Assembly: GCA_012270065.1 (NCBI GenBank)
Contig: JAAXJB010000082.1
Coordinates: 103,349-136,587, forward strand
Reading direction: 5' to 3'
From: Rubripirellula sp.
GTDB lineage: Bacteria > Planctomycetota > Planctomycetia > Pirellulales > Pirellulaceae
DNA length: 33,239 bases
Shown here piece after piece: positions 14,162 through 21,604 of this stretch (position 1 is the first letter of the stretch; each line of letters starts with the position of its first letter). The position numbers and the translations under genes are program-made. The notes under the pieces are model-generated. The model was not told where the DNA came from and searched no databases. It worked only from the letters and a program-made list of their open reading frames with translations.

Positions 14162-15802
14162 ATGAAAAGAAACTTTGTACTGCGTGTTTTTTGTTCTCTG
14201 CTGTTCCTGCTGCCAGGCATGGTGGTGTTTGGTGTCCATCGAGGGGCTTCTGCTGCGGATAGCCGGCCCAACATTCTTTTCATCTTCAGTGATGACCATG
14301 CAACTCATGCGATCGGGGCCTACGACGGCTGGTTGAAGTCTGTGAACCCCACCCCCAACATTGACACGCTTGCCGCACAGGGGATCGTTTTTCGTAATAG
14401 CTTTTGCACGAATTCTATTTGTGGACCGAGCCGGGCTGTCATTCAGACTGGGAAACACAGTCATAAGAATGGGTTCATGAATAATGGGAATTCGTTTGAT
14501 TGGAACCAGCAGACATTTCCAAAACTTCTGCGTGATGCTGGCTATACGACCGCAATGTATGGCAAGTCGCATCTGAAAGGTGCGCCGCAAGGATACTCTG
14601 ACTGGAAAGTGTTGCCTGGGCAGGGTTTGTACTACAACCCCGATATGATCACCCCTCAGGGACGTACCCGAATTGAAGGGCATTGTACGGATGTCGTGAC
14701 CGACTTGGCTGTTGACTGGCTGAAAAGTGGGCGTGAGGCCGGGAAGCCATTCATGTTGATGGTTCAACACAAGGCCCCCCATCGAAATTGGATGCCCGCG
14801 CCACGGCACCTGAATCTTTATGCAGATATTGATTTGCCGGAACCAGCGACGCTTTTCGATAAATGGGAAGATAACGCACCGCCAGCGCGCTATCAGGAAT
14901 TGGAAATCGATCGACACATGCATCTTAATTTCGATCTGTTTGTCGATCTCGTACCGAGTTTCAAAGGTGATGCGATCAAAGGCAGGTATGACAAGTCGGC
15001 GTGGCGGAATATGCAACGGATGACGGAAACGCAATTGCAGGCATGGCGAAATGCTTACGCGCCGCGTGACCGTGAATTCCATCAAGCAAAGCTTCAGGGA
15101 AAAGAACTCGTACGGTGGAAGTATCAACGTTATGCGAAGAACTATCTCCGGTGCATTAAAGGGGTAGATGAGAGTGTTGGGACACTCATGCAGACGCTCG
15201 ATGAACTGGGTTTGAGCGAAAATACCGTTGTGATTTATTCGTCGGACCAGGGTTTTTATGTGGGCGACCATGGGTGGTACGACAAACGCTGGATGTACGA
15301 CGAGTCCATGATGATGCCATTGATCGTGAAGTGGCCGGGAGTTACCGAGCCGGGGTCGCATAATGATCTGCTTGTGCAGAATCTTGATTATGCTGAGACA
15401 TTTCTGGAAATGGCTGGTACCACTGTGCCAGATGACATGCAGGGGAAATCGCTTGTCCCATTGCTGAAAGGTGAAACGCCTGATGATTGGCGGACCAGCC
15501 TGTACTATCACTATTACGAATACCCCAGTGTGCATATGGTTCCGAGGCATTACGGAGTTCGTGGTAATCGTTTCAAACTAATGCATTTCTATCAGTTTGA
15601 TGAATGGGAGTTTTATGATTTGCAGAACGATCCCGATGAGTTGGTGAACCAGTACACGAATCCTGCCTATGCCAAACAGCTTGCCGAAACCAAGGCTGAG
15701 TTGGTTCGTTTGAGAAATCATTACGAAGATGACAGTGATGTGTCTGAAAAGCCTCGGGCATGGCAGGAACAGATGCGAAATAATCAAGCGTCGAAAAATT
15801 GA
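14162..15802 (+). CDS. Exported type I (formylglycine) sulfatase
   Basis: This 546-residue arylsulfatase-superfamily enzyme hydrolyses sulfate esters, probably on sulfated polysaccharides or glycans, outside the cytoplasm. I start it at ATG 14162 because a typical signal peptide follows (MKRNFVLRVFCSLLFLLPG, cleavage near ASA-AD at 31-32); a GTG 30 codons upstream would bury it. The metal-binding FSDDHA motif is at 42-47. The active-site sequence CGPSR (Cys87) is the C-x-P-S-R pattern turned into formylglycine. Lys135 and His137 (YGKSHLK), HKAPH (203-207) and SSDQGFYVGDHGW (360-372) supply further active-site residues. The C-terminal region ends with the usual small domain (FYDLQNDPDELVN). 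The exact substrate is not readable; it resembles planctomycete enzymes labelled N-acetylglucosamine-6- or mucin-desulfating sulfatases. No formylglycine-generating enzyme lies in this window. Confidence 0.95.
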   Translation: MKRNFVLRVFCSLLFLLPGMVVFGVHRGASAADSRPNILFIFSDDHATHAIGAYDGWLKSVNPTPNIDTLAAQGIVFRNSFCTNSICGPSRAVIQTGKHSHKNGFMNNGNSFDWNQQTFPKLLRDAGYTTAMYGKSHLKGAPQGYSDWKVLPGQGLYYNPDMITPQGRTRIEGHCTDVVTDLAVDWLKSGREAGKPFMLMVQHKAPHRNWMPAPRHLNLYADIDLPEPATLFDKWEDNAPPARYQELEIDRHMHLNFDLFVDLVPSFKGDAIKGRYDKSAWRNMQRMTETQLQAWRNAYAPRDREFHQAKLQGKELVRWKYQRYAKNYLRCIKGVDESVGTLMQTLDELGLSENTVVIYSSDQGFYVGDHGWYDKRWMYDESMMMPLIVKWPGVTEPGSHNDLLVQNLDYAETFLEMAGTTVPDDMQGKSLVPLLKGETPDDWRTSLYYHYYEYPSVHMVPRHYGVRGNRFKLMHFYQFDEWEFYDLQNDPDELVNQYTNPAYAKQLAETKAELVRLRNHYEDDSDVSEKPRAWQEQMRNNQASKN

Positions 15803-15821
15803 ATCCCATGACCGGCGTTGC

Positions 15822-15902
15822 ATGATGTCGAGTCCATGGGCTGCTTTGTTGGTTTTGGCTGCGTTGGGTTTTTCGTCATGCTCAGCTGAGTTAGTCCGGT
15901 GA
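15822..15902 (+). CDS. Possible tiny lipoprotein-like ORF (26 aa)
   Basis: MMSSPWAALLVLAALGFSSC then SAELVR: a short frame that looks exactly like a lipoprotein signal peptide (hydrophobic core, then a Cys after Phe-Ser-Ser). It is in the same phase as the LssY_C gene downstream but separated by two TGA codons (15900, 15957). There is no strong ribosome site. It could be a real tiny peptide, the decayed front of a longer gene, or chance. Confidence 0.25.
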   Translation: MMSSPWAALLVLAALGFSSCSAELVR

Positions 15903-15959
15903 TTCCCGATTCAGAGTGGTTTTGGGGCTGGCACGCCAGAGGCCCAGTCGTTGTTCTGA

Positions 15960-17270
15960 TTGTTGGATGTGGACTTGGCAATGAAAGCACGACTGTTCCG
16001 CTGGTTGACGACGAATTACAACCCGAAACCTGAATCTCGGCCATTTCTAGAACGTTTGGAACAGAAGGAAATTGCTGGTATCCGGGTTTCAGTTGCCGTC
16101 CTTAGCGATCGTGAGAGCATTGAATGTTTGGGCATTCGCCTCGCACGCCAAGGCATGCAGGCAGTATGGATCGAGATTGATAATCAATCCGATCATGGTC
16201 AACGGCTTGACCGATATAGCATTGATGCCAGCTATTACACGCCGTTGGAGGCAGCTTCAGTCAACCATTTCTCGGTGGGGCGGCGTTTTTTGAGCTTTGG
16301 GATTCTGGGTTGGTTTTTTCTTGTCCTCTTGCCGCTCTTGCCAGCAAAAATCATTTCGGCTCGTCTTGCTAATCGGCGTATGTCAGCCGTGTTCAGGCAA
16401 TTGGCGTTGCCGGGCGGCGTTATTTTGGCCGGTGAGCAGCGATGTGGTCTCATTTATACGAGACTGGATGAAGGTTTGAAGACCATGCTTTTCCGGTTCG
16501 TATCAGATGCGGATGTAGCGACGGTTAGTTTTGCGTTGGAAGTGCCCGGGTTGCTTCTTCGGCCGGTAGCCCAGGACAGTGAGCATGGTGAAACAACCGA
16601 GGTTGAGCTTGAAGATTTGATCCGCTGGTCGGTTGAGCAGCCACGGTGCACGAGCGGAAAATCGGGAAGGCGCGAGGGTGATCCGCTCAATCTGATTGTT
16701 GTGGGGAAGCGGGACCTGGTGCGGCAATGCTTTGGATCGCGATGGGATGACGCCGAGGCCGTCAATTGGGCAACCAGCCTGAAAACCGCAAGGGCATTTC
16801 TGCTCGAATCGGTTTATCGTTATTCTCCCGTCAGCCCACTCTTTTATGAGGGGAGGATGCAGGACCTTGCGTTGCAACGTGCCCGGGCAAGCATCAACGA
16901 ACGGGTTCATTTGCGGTTATGGAAAACAACGATGCGGGTTCAAGGTGACACGGTCTGGATTGGTCAGGTGAGCCGGGACATTGGAGTGCGTTTTACGATC
17001 AAAACCTGGAATTTGACCACCCATCGCATTGACCCTGATGTGGATGAGTCGCGGGACTATGTTGTTGATTCACTTGCTGCTGGGGGCCATCTGGGAAAAA
17101 TAGCACTGGTTCCAGGATGCGATCGCACAGATTCGGGAAGTCCAAGAAAAAACCTTACGGGTGACCCGTATTTTACCGATGGGCGAAGAGCTCTCCTGGT
17201 GCTCTGTGCTCAGGGTGGTCGCGCAGAATCACTTGTATGCTCCGAGCATCATGGTGAACAAGGAATCTGA
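15960..17270 (+). CDS. LssY_C-domain membrane-associated protein
   Basis: This 436-residue protein carries an LssY-like C-terminal domain at about residues 242-372. Telling phrases are DPLNLIVVGKRDLVRQ, SLKTARAFL, SPVSPLFYEGRMQDLALQ, HLRLW, VWIGQVSRDIGV and THRIDPDVDESRDYVV. The domain is named after Legionella LssY and its molecular function is not known. One strong transmembrane segment lies at 109-130 (FLSFGILGWFFLVLLPLLPA), flanked by basic residues, with a soluble N-terminal part of about 105 residues before it. Many family members carry a PAP2 phosphatase domain in front; this one does not. The start is uncertain: two TTG codons at 15960, or ATG 15981 (MKARLFRWL), which is more orthodox. 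It ends base-to-base against the convergent gene at 17271. Confidence 0.85.
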   Translation: MLDVDLAMKARLFRWLTTNYNPKPESRPFLERLEQKEIAGIRVSVAVLSDRESIECLGIRLARQGMQAVWIEIDNQSDHGQRLDRYSIDASYYTPLEAASVNHFSVGRRFLSFGILGWFFLVLLPLLPAKIISARLANRRMSAVFRQLALPGGVILAGEQRCGLIYTRLDEGLKTMLFRFVSDADVATVSFALEVPGLLLRPVAQDSEHGETTEVELEDLIRWSVEQPRCTSGKSGRREGDPLNLIVVGKRDLVRQCFGSRWDDAEAVNWATSLKTARAFLLESVYRYSPVSPLFYEGRMQDLALQRARASINERVHLRLWKTTMRVQGDTVWIGQVSRDIGVRFTIKTWNLTTHRIDPDVDESRDYVVDSLAAGGHLGKIALVPGCDRTDSGSPRKNLTGDPYFTDGRRALLVLCAQGGRAESLVCSEHHGEQGI

Positions 17271-18059
17271 TCAGGCGGGATCCTCAAACTGCCCATGTGA
17301 CATTTGATCTCCTACACTCGCCGTCGCGTTTTGACGCGGGAAAACCTGCCGGTAAATGATGAACGCTGCGCCGATTTGAACCGGCAGCAGGAGAATTAGT
17401 GGGACATAGCACAGTAAAGCCGCAAGGAAACTGATGAAACTGAAGCTCACGTAAGTGAGTGCAAGTGGCATGAGGTTGTGACGAACAGCGCGTGCACTTG
17501 TTCGTACAGCGTCGGACGTCGACATCTTGTGTTCGGCGATCAGTTGGAAACAGAATGCAAATGGTACAACCGAAAGAATGGATACGACGATCAACAGCCC
17601 ATATCCGAGCACAAACCCACCGATGGAAATTACCCCCAGTGCTTCGGGTGAAAAACCGGTTTGTGCAATGCCGATGATAACAAGGAAACAGACGAGCATG
17701 ATCAACCCACACACCAGAGTCGCAGCGAGGTTGCAGCCAATCATGATGAGTACCACTAATAGCGATGGCACAAATTGATCAAATCCCTTGAAGAGAATAT
17801 CAAATTTGACCTTCCCAGTTGATTCTTGTGCAAGAAAGCACATGAAAATGCCAACGAACATGGGGCCCATGAGAATACCCATGGGTGCGAGGCTACCCAG
17901 TAGAAAACCACAGAATGTGATGCCGAGAAACAGCATGTAGTTACCCTGGATCAACTCATAGGATTGCTTCAGGTACTCTATCGGCGTCGCGGAAATACGT
18001 TGATAGGTTAATGCCGGTTGCCCGTTCGTTTCGGTGGCCTGGTAAGGGTTTGTACTCAT
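17271..18059 (-). CDS. Polytopic membrane protein with N-terminal NPYQ motif
   Basis: This 262-residue integral membrane protein begins MSTNPYQATE, a short polar tail seen at the start of many planctomycete membrane proteins. A start at ATG 18059 is backed by GAGG six bases upstream. About six hydrophobic helices follow from residue 42 onward, ending in a polar tail. SDAVRTSARAVRHNLMPLAL before the last helix pair looks like the amphipathic repeat found in DUF975-type and glycerophosphodiester-phosphodiesterase-associated membrane domains, where a helix precedes paired membrane spans. I do not assign a function. It lies 141 nt downstream of the metallopeptidase gene on the same strand and may be co-transcribed with it. 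Its stop codon adjoins that of the LssY_C gene. Confidence 0.8.
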   Translation of the reverse strand: MSTNPYQATETNGQPALTYQRISATPIEYLKQSYELIQGNYMLFLGITFCGFLLGSLAPMGILMGPMFVGIFMCFLAQESTGKVKFDILFKGFDQFVPSLLVVLIMIGCNLAATLVCGLIMLVCFLVIIGIAQTGFSPEALGVISIGGFVLGYGLLIVVSILSVVPFAFCFQLIAEHKMSTSDAVRTSARAVRHNLMPLALTYVSFSFISFLAALLCYVPLILLLPVQIGAAFIIYRQVFPRQNATASVGDQMSHGQFEDPA

Positions 18060-18200
18060 GGTGACCTCGTTGGCCTGATTGAAAAGGAGGAGTCGCTTTG
18101 GAGTGAAATGTGAGCTGTGTAAACTGATTACATGATCGTCCGAAAGCAGCGAGCATTGTCTGACTTGACTGAGGGCCAGGTAACATCCGTGCCTGTCATG

Positions 18201-19223
18201 TTACTTCGTGTCGTCGCTTTGCAATTTTTCAAAGTAATTTCGTATTTTCGATACCATTTGATCGGTCAGCCATCGGTCTGTGATTTTTCCGTTGGTCATG
18301 ATGAGTGCAAAATTGTCGGCAAGAATTTCTTCGGGGTGAATGATGTATCCGGTATTTCTTCCAATCTGACGTTGGAAATCTGCGTTCTTGGGTGAGTGGA
18401 AGACAGGCTCTTCATCCATGATGTCAGGGCACCAGCCATTGCTTTCGCGTTTTACCTGAAGCAGCTTGAACGACAGGTAAGCAAAAAGGCTGGAGGAACC
18501 CTCAGGATCGTAGTCGGATTTTGCAATCAACATGGGCGCTACATAAGCAGAGGCATCGTCAGAAAGTTGGATTTTCATGACGTGTTCGATGACTGGAGCA
18601 TCCGGATTGGTAATCCTCAGGTGTGCAAGGCCATCTGGCAACTCGATTGGGTTCGCTTTTTCAAATCCTATGATCCTGTAAAGCTCGTCCCGAAGAAGTG
18701 GGTGTTGCCGGGAAATCACGTGGAACAATTCGTGTGCTAGCAGTTTGGTTGGTGGTTTCTCAGGATCAAAAATGTGTTTTGGAAAAATGATTTCATTTCC
18801 TCGGGTGTACGCAGCACCACTTTCTTCTTTTCCGGTCGTATGGATCAAGTTCACCGGTGATTCCAATTGAATTCCGTGTGCAGCCAGTTTTGGTTCAAGG
18901 TTTTTGATTGCTTGCTCCAATGAAAGACGTGTTTCTTTTTCCCATGGAATCACTTGCGCCTGAACGAATTCAAGGTATTGCTGTTCACCGGGGTCGGTGG
19001 CGGTGCGCATCCTTACCTTTCGATCAAAAGAACTTGTTGTTCTTGTGTAAGAATCCTGTTGCCCGAGTAGTTGTTTTCCCGTCATCGGTGCAGGAAATTG
19101 AAATTCAATTCCCGTATCGGTTGGGTCTTGAGGACCCGCCGAGTGCGCCTGCTGCTGATCCTGATAAGGTGTGATCAACAGAAGAAATAGCGGCAAAAAC
19201 TTCAATGGAGAAGATCGGAGCAT
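18201..19223 (-). CDS. Exported HExxH metallopeptidase-like protein
   Basis: This encodes about 340 residues, starting at ATG 19223 with a signal peptide (MLRSSPLKFLPLFLLLITPY); an upstream TTG (19268) would add 15 residues of poor signal character. The zinc motif is AHELFHVISR (HELFH at 164-168), which gives two His ligands and the catalytic Glu. Near the C-terminus HPEEILADNFALIM (296-309) matches the E..AD.FA pattern that supplies the third, glutamate, ligand in gluzincin-type peptidases. Before the zinc helix, GNEIIFPKHIF is the edge strand expected in such folds. It is predicted to act outside the cytoplasm. The family and substrate are not recognised. No inhibitor or chaperone gene is seen beside it; the next gene downstream is a membrane protein. 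Confidence 0.8.
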   Translation of the reverse strand: MLRSSPLKFLPLFLLLITPYQDQQQAHSAGPQDPTDTGIEFQFPAPMTGKQLLGQQDSYTRTTSSFDRKVRMRTATDPGEQQYLEFVQAQVIPWEKETRLSLEQAIKNLEPKLAAHGIQLESPVNLIHTTGKEESGAAYTRGNEIIFPKHIFDPEKPPTKLLAHELFHVISRQHPLLRDELYRIIGFEKANPIELPDGLAHLRITNPDAPVIEHVMKIQLSDDASAYVAPMLIAKSDYDPEGSSSLFAYLSFKLLQVKRESNGWCPDIMDEEPVFHSPKNADFQRQIGRNTGYIIHPEEILADNFALIMTNGKITDRWLTDQMVSKIRNYFEKLQSDDTK

Positions 19224-19602
19224 TGGATTTGATCGGTTTGGTTTGGTGGTTCGTGTGCGTGTAGGCAAGTTGACGGGATGCGTTTGAGTAAGACTTTCTG
19301 TACCTGTAATGGGGCAAATCCATTGGATATTTTGGTAATCGGGTGAAGCTTAGCGGCCAGGTTCTGACCTTCGCTTCGGTTCATTTACTTCCGGCAGGTT
19401 GGCTCGTGGTTAAATGGCTTTCGGTTTATCATTCTATCCGTGGCCACGAGAGGTATACGCAGGCAGCAGATCCAGCGGTTGTTGTCTGTCGTCTACGAAT
19501 TTGCATGCCCGGTGGCTGACGATTGAGTTAACGCAAGGCTGAATTGTTGAAGAATTGATGATTGCTGATTTGCTCCTTGAGTGATTGCATGTGTGACGTG
19601 GA
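19224..19602. other. 379-nt divergent intergenic region
   Basis: Lies between the divergent metallopeptidase gene and cutC and must hold both promoters. No consensus promoter is clear. A CGTGGCCACG palindrome (19439-19448) is present, and CTCGTGG at 19403-19409 pairs with CCACGAG at 19444-19450. No credible small gene is seen; minus-strand frames here are noise. Confidence 0.45.
19439..19448. promoter_or_regulatory. CGTGGCCACG palindrome upstream of cutC
   Basis: A perfect 10-bp palindrome about 155 nt before cutC, with the left arm of a second inverted repeat (CTCGTGG) at 19403-19409 overlapping its right side as CCACGAG. It could be a regulator site; no family is suggested. Confidence 0.25.
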
Positions 19603-20358
19603 ATGTCCATGAAAACAAAACAGATACTTCTCGAAGCATGTGTGGCTTCGGCCGCTGATGCCGTGCTTGCGGTGAGCCATGGTGCAGAAAGGTTGGAACT
19701 GAATGTTGGGATGGAACTAGGAGGCATCACACCCAGTCTTGGGCTGCTGCAACAGACAAAAGAAGCAGTGGATGCTCCTGTAATGGTAATCATTCGGCCC
19801 CGTGGTGGGGGCTTTTGTTATTCTGCATCGGAAAGGAGGCTGATGGTTCGTGATGCCCACGCACTGTTGGCTGCGGGTGCAGATGGCGTGGTGACGGGTG
19901 GGCTGGGAAGTCAGGGACGGATCGATGCTTCATTGATGGAGCAAATGCGTGATGTTTGCCAGGAAAAAGAGTTGGTTTTTCACATGGCTTTTGATCTTCT
20001 GAATGATCCAGAGCAAGGCTTGGAAGAATTGGTTTCCTTGCAGGTAAGTCGGGTTCTTACCGCTGGGGGGCGATCAACGGCAATTGAGGGGAAAGGGTTG
20101 ATCGCAAAACTTGTTGCCCAATCTGCTGGGAGGATCGACATCCTACCTGGAGGTGGAGTCGATTCCGGTAACGTCATTGAGCTTTTACGTCATACCGGTT
20201 GTTCCCAGGTTCATGGCACATTCAAAATGTTCCGTGAGGATGCAGCAAAATTTGTGTGTGATGGTCGTTATCCCGCCTTGGATGAAATCGAGATCCGTAG
20301 AGTACGCTCGAAATTGAATGAATATGTCACCACGCTCGATCAATCAAGCGGATTGTGA
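19603..20358 (+). CDS. cutC: CutC family protein
   Basis: This 251-residue TIM-barrel protein belongs to the CutC family, historically linked to copper homeostasis, though its biochemical role is disputed. Features in order match E. coli CutC: LLEACVASAADAVLAVSHGA (9-28), ERLELN (29-34), GGITPSLGLL (40-49), IIRPRGGGFCYS (63-74), VTGGL (97-101), HMAFD (127-131) and LPGGGV (181-186). The normal FHRAFD motif reads FHMAFD here, an Arg-to-Met change in a conserved position. There is no signal peptide, so it is cytoplasmic. It starts at ATG 19603 (or ATG 19609 two codons later). The next gene, 198 nt downstream, is a metal-type ABC permease, so the two could serve metal balance together, but separate transcription is possible. 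Confidence 0.93.
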   Translation: MSMKTKQILLEACVASAADAVLAVSHGAERLELNVGMELGGITPSLGLLQQTKEAVDAPVMVIIRPRGGGFCYSASERRLMVRDAHALLAAGADGVVTGGLGSQGRIDASLMEQMRDVCQEKELVFHMAFDLLNDPEQGLEELVSLQVSRVLTAGGRSTAIEGKGLIAKLVAQSAGRIDILPGGGVDSGNVIELLRHTGCSQVHGTFKMFREDAAKFVCDGRYPALDEIEIRRVRSKLNEYVTTLDQSSGL

Positions 20359-20401
20359 CTTTCCGTTGCCGGTGCAGACCGATCCCTCTCATTTGTCACT
20401 T

Positions 20402-20423
20402 CACACGGAAATGTTCGCGTGTG
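20402..20423. terminator. Weak hairpin after cutC
   Basis: CACACG and CGTGTG pair across a ten-base loop 44 nt after the cutC stop, with a short TTTTT run nine bases later (20430-20434). The distance and loop size make it a poor intrinsic terminator; it could instead be an operator for the downstream permease. Confidence 0.25.
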
Positions 20424-20556
20424 TTCACGTTTTTGTCATGCAGGGTAAATGAAGTGGCGTAGGCGATGCTATACTGGCAGTGGTAACGTGCGGTACGATC
20501 GAGTTTGTCTCGCAACCGCCGATTTGCCGTGATTTCAATCCCTTAATTCGAGACCG

Positions 20557-21546
20557 GTGCGTTCTTTGTTGGCAGCCTTCGTTTGGACTCCGTTGGACAC
20601 GTGGATCACGCTGACGGCGTGCCTGGCATCGGCGTCGTGTGCAATTCCTGGTTGCTTTCTGTTTCTCAGAAAACAGAGCATGTTGGCTGATGCAATTACT
20701 CATGCCGCATTGCCAGGTGTTGTGGTGGCGTTTGTTTTGGCCGGGTATTTTGAAACTGCTGGATGGATTGACGAAACGAGTGGCTGGGGGGTGAGGCAGT
20801 TGCTGATGTTTGGCGGTGCTGTTGTTGCGGGTGTACTGACGGCTTTCCTGACCGACTGGGTCACTCGAAGCGGTTGGGTGAGGGAAGATGCTGCGTTGGG
20901 CGTGGTTTTCACGACACTGTTTGCATCAGGATTGATCATGATGCGACAATTGGCGGATCAAAGTGATCTTGATCTGGATTGCGTGCTTTATGGTCAACTG
21001 GAAACGGTTGGCTTGGGAGACGGCATTCCGGGAGAGGCAATTGCAAGCGGTTTGATGCTCGTTTGTAATCTATTCCTGGTCATGATGTGCTTCAAAGAAT
21101 TGCTGTTGACTACGTTTGATCCCGGTCTGGCACGTTCACTGGGATTCCGTCCAACTGCGGTTCACTACGCATTGATGGCTTTCACCAGCGCCACAGTTGT
21201 CACCTCATTTGAGGTTGTTGGTAGCATTTTGGTCATCGGAATGCTGGTCATTCCCCCTTCTACCGCTTTTTTTGTGACCAGGCGGCTGATGCCGATGATC
21301 GTCTGTTCCGTGTTGGTGGCCATGTCCGCATCAGTCATCGGGCATGTGGTTGCAAACGTGGTTCCCGGGCCTGTCACGGCTGGATTAGGTTTGCCCCCCA
21401 CTGAGAGTGTGCGAACGTCAGGTGCGATCGTGATAGTAGCAGCCATGCAGATGTTCATCGCAATTCTCTTTGGTAAAGAGCGTGGGCTGGTCATATCCCG
21501 CATGCGTCGCAGAGACCTGATCGTTGAAACACAGTTGGGGCAGTAG
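20557..21546 (+). CDS. ABC-3 family metal ABC transporter permease
   Basis: This 329-residue inner-membrane permease belongs to the ZnuB/MntB/TroC-type (ABC-3) family that imports Zn, Mn or Fe with a cytoplasmic ATPase and a periplasmic binding protein. The signature MLADAITHAALPGVVVAF (42-59) corresponds to the family's DAISHAVLPG. Later helices carry VVTSFEVVGSILVIGMLVIP, which is also diagnostic. About eight membrane spans are visible. The polar tail (KERGLVISRMRRRDL) should be cytoplasmic. The start is GTG 20557. Neither an ATPase nor a solute-binding protein lies beside it, so it must work with partners encoded elsewhere. It follows cutC. A TATACT hexamer (20470-20475) lies in the upstream gap, without a good -35. 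Confidence 0.92.
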   Translation: MRSLLAAFVWTPLDTWITLTACLASASCAIPGCFLFLRKQSMLADAITHAALPGVVVAFVLAGYFETAGWIDETSGWGVRQLLMFGGAVVAGVLTAFLTDWVTRSGWVREDAALGVVFTTLFASGLIMMRQLADQSDLDLDCVLYGQLETVGLGDGIPGEAIASGLMLVCNLFLVMMCFKELLLTTFDPGLARSLGFRPTAVHYALMAFTSATVVTSFEVVGSILVIGMLVIPPSTAFFVTRRLMPMIVCSVLVAMSASVIGHVVANVVPGPVTAGLGLPPTESVRTSGAIVIVAAMQMFIAILFGKERGLVISRMRRRDLIVETQLGQ

Positions 21547-21604
21547 AATCCAGACAAGCTGTTGCGTGGACTCGCAATTCAAAATTCGTTCATACGGTGA
21601 ATAG

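Noticed and set aside
14081-15550. 489-codon open frame on the minus strand, antisense to the sulfatase
   Set aside because: It mirrors the sulfatase over most of its length, has no recognisable domain and unusual composition; a shadow of the coding strand.
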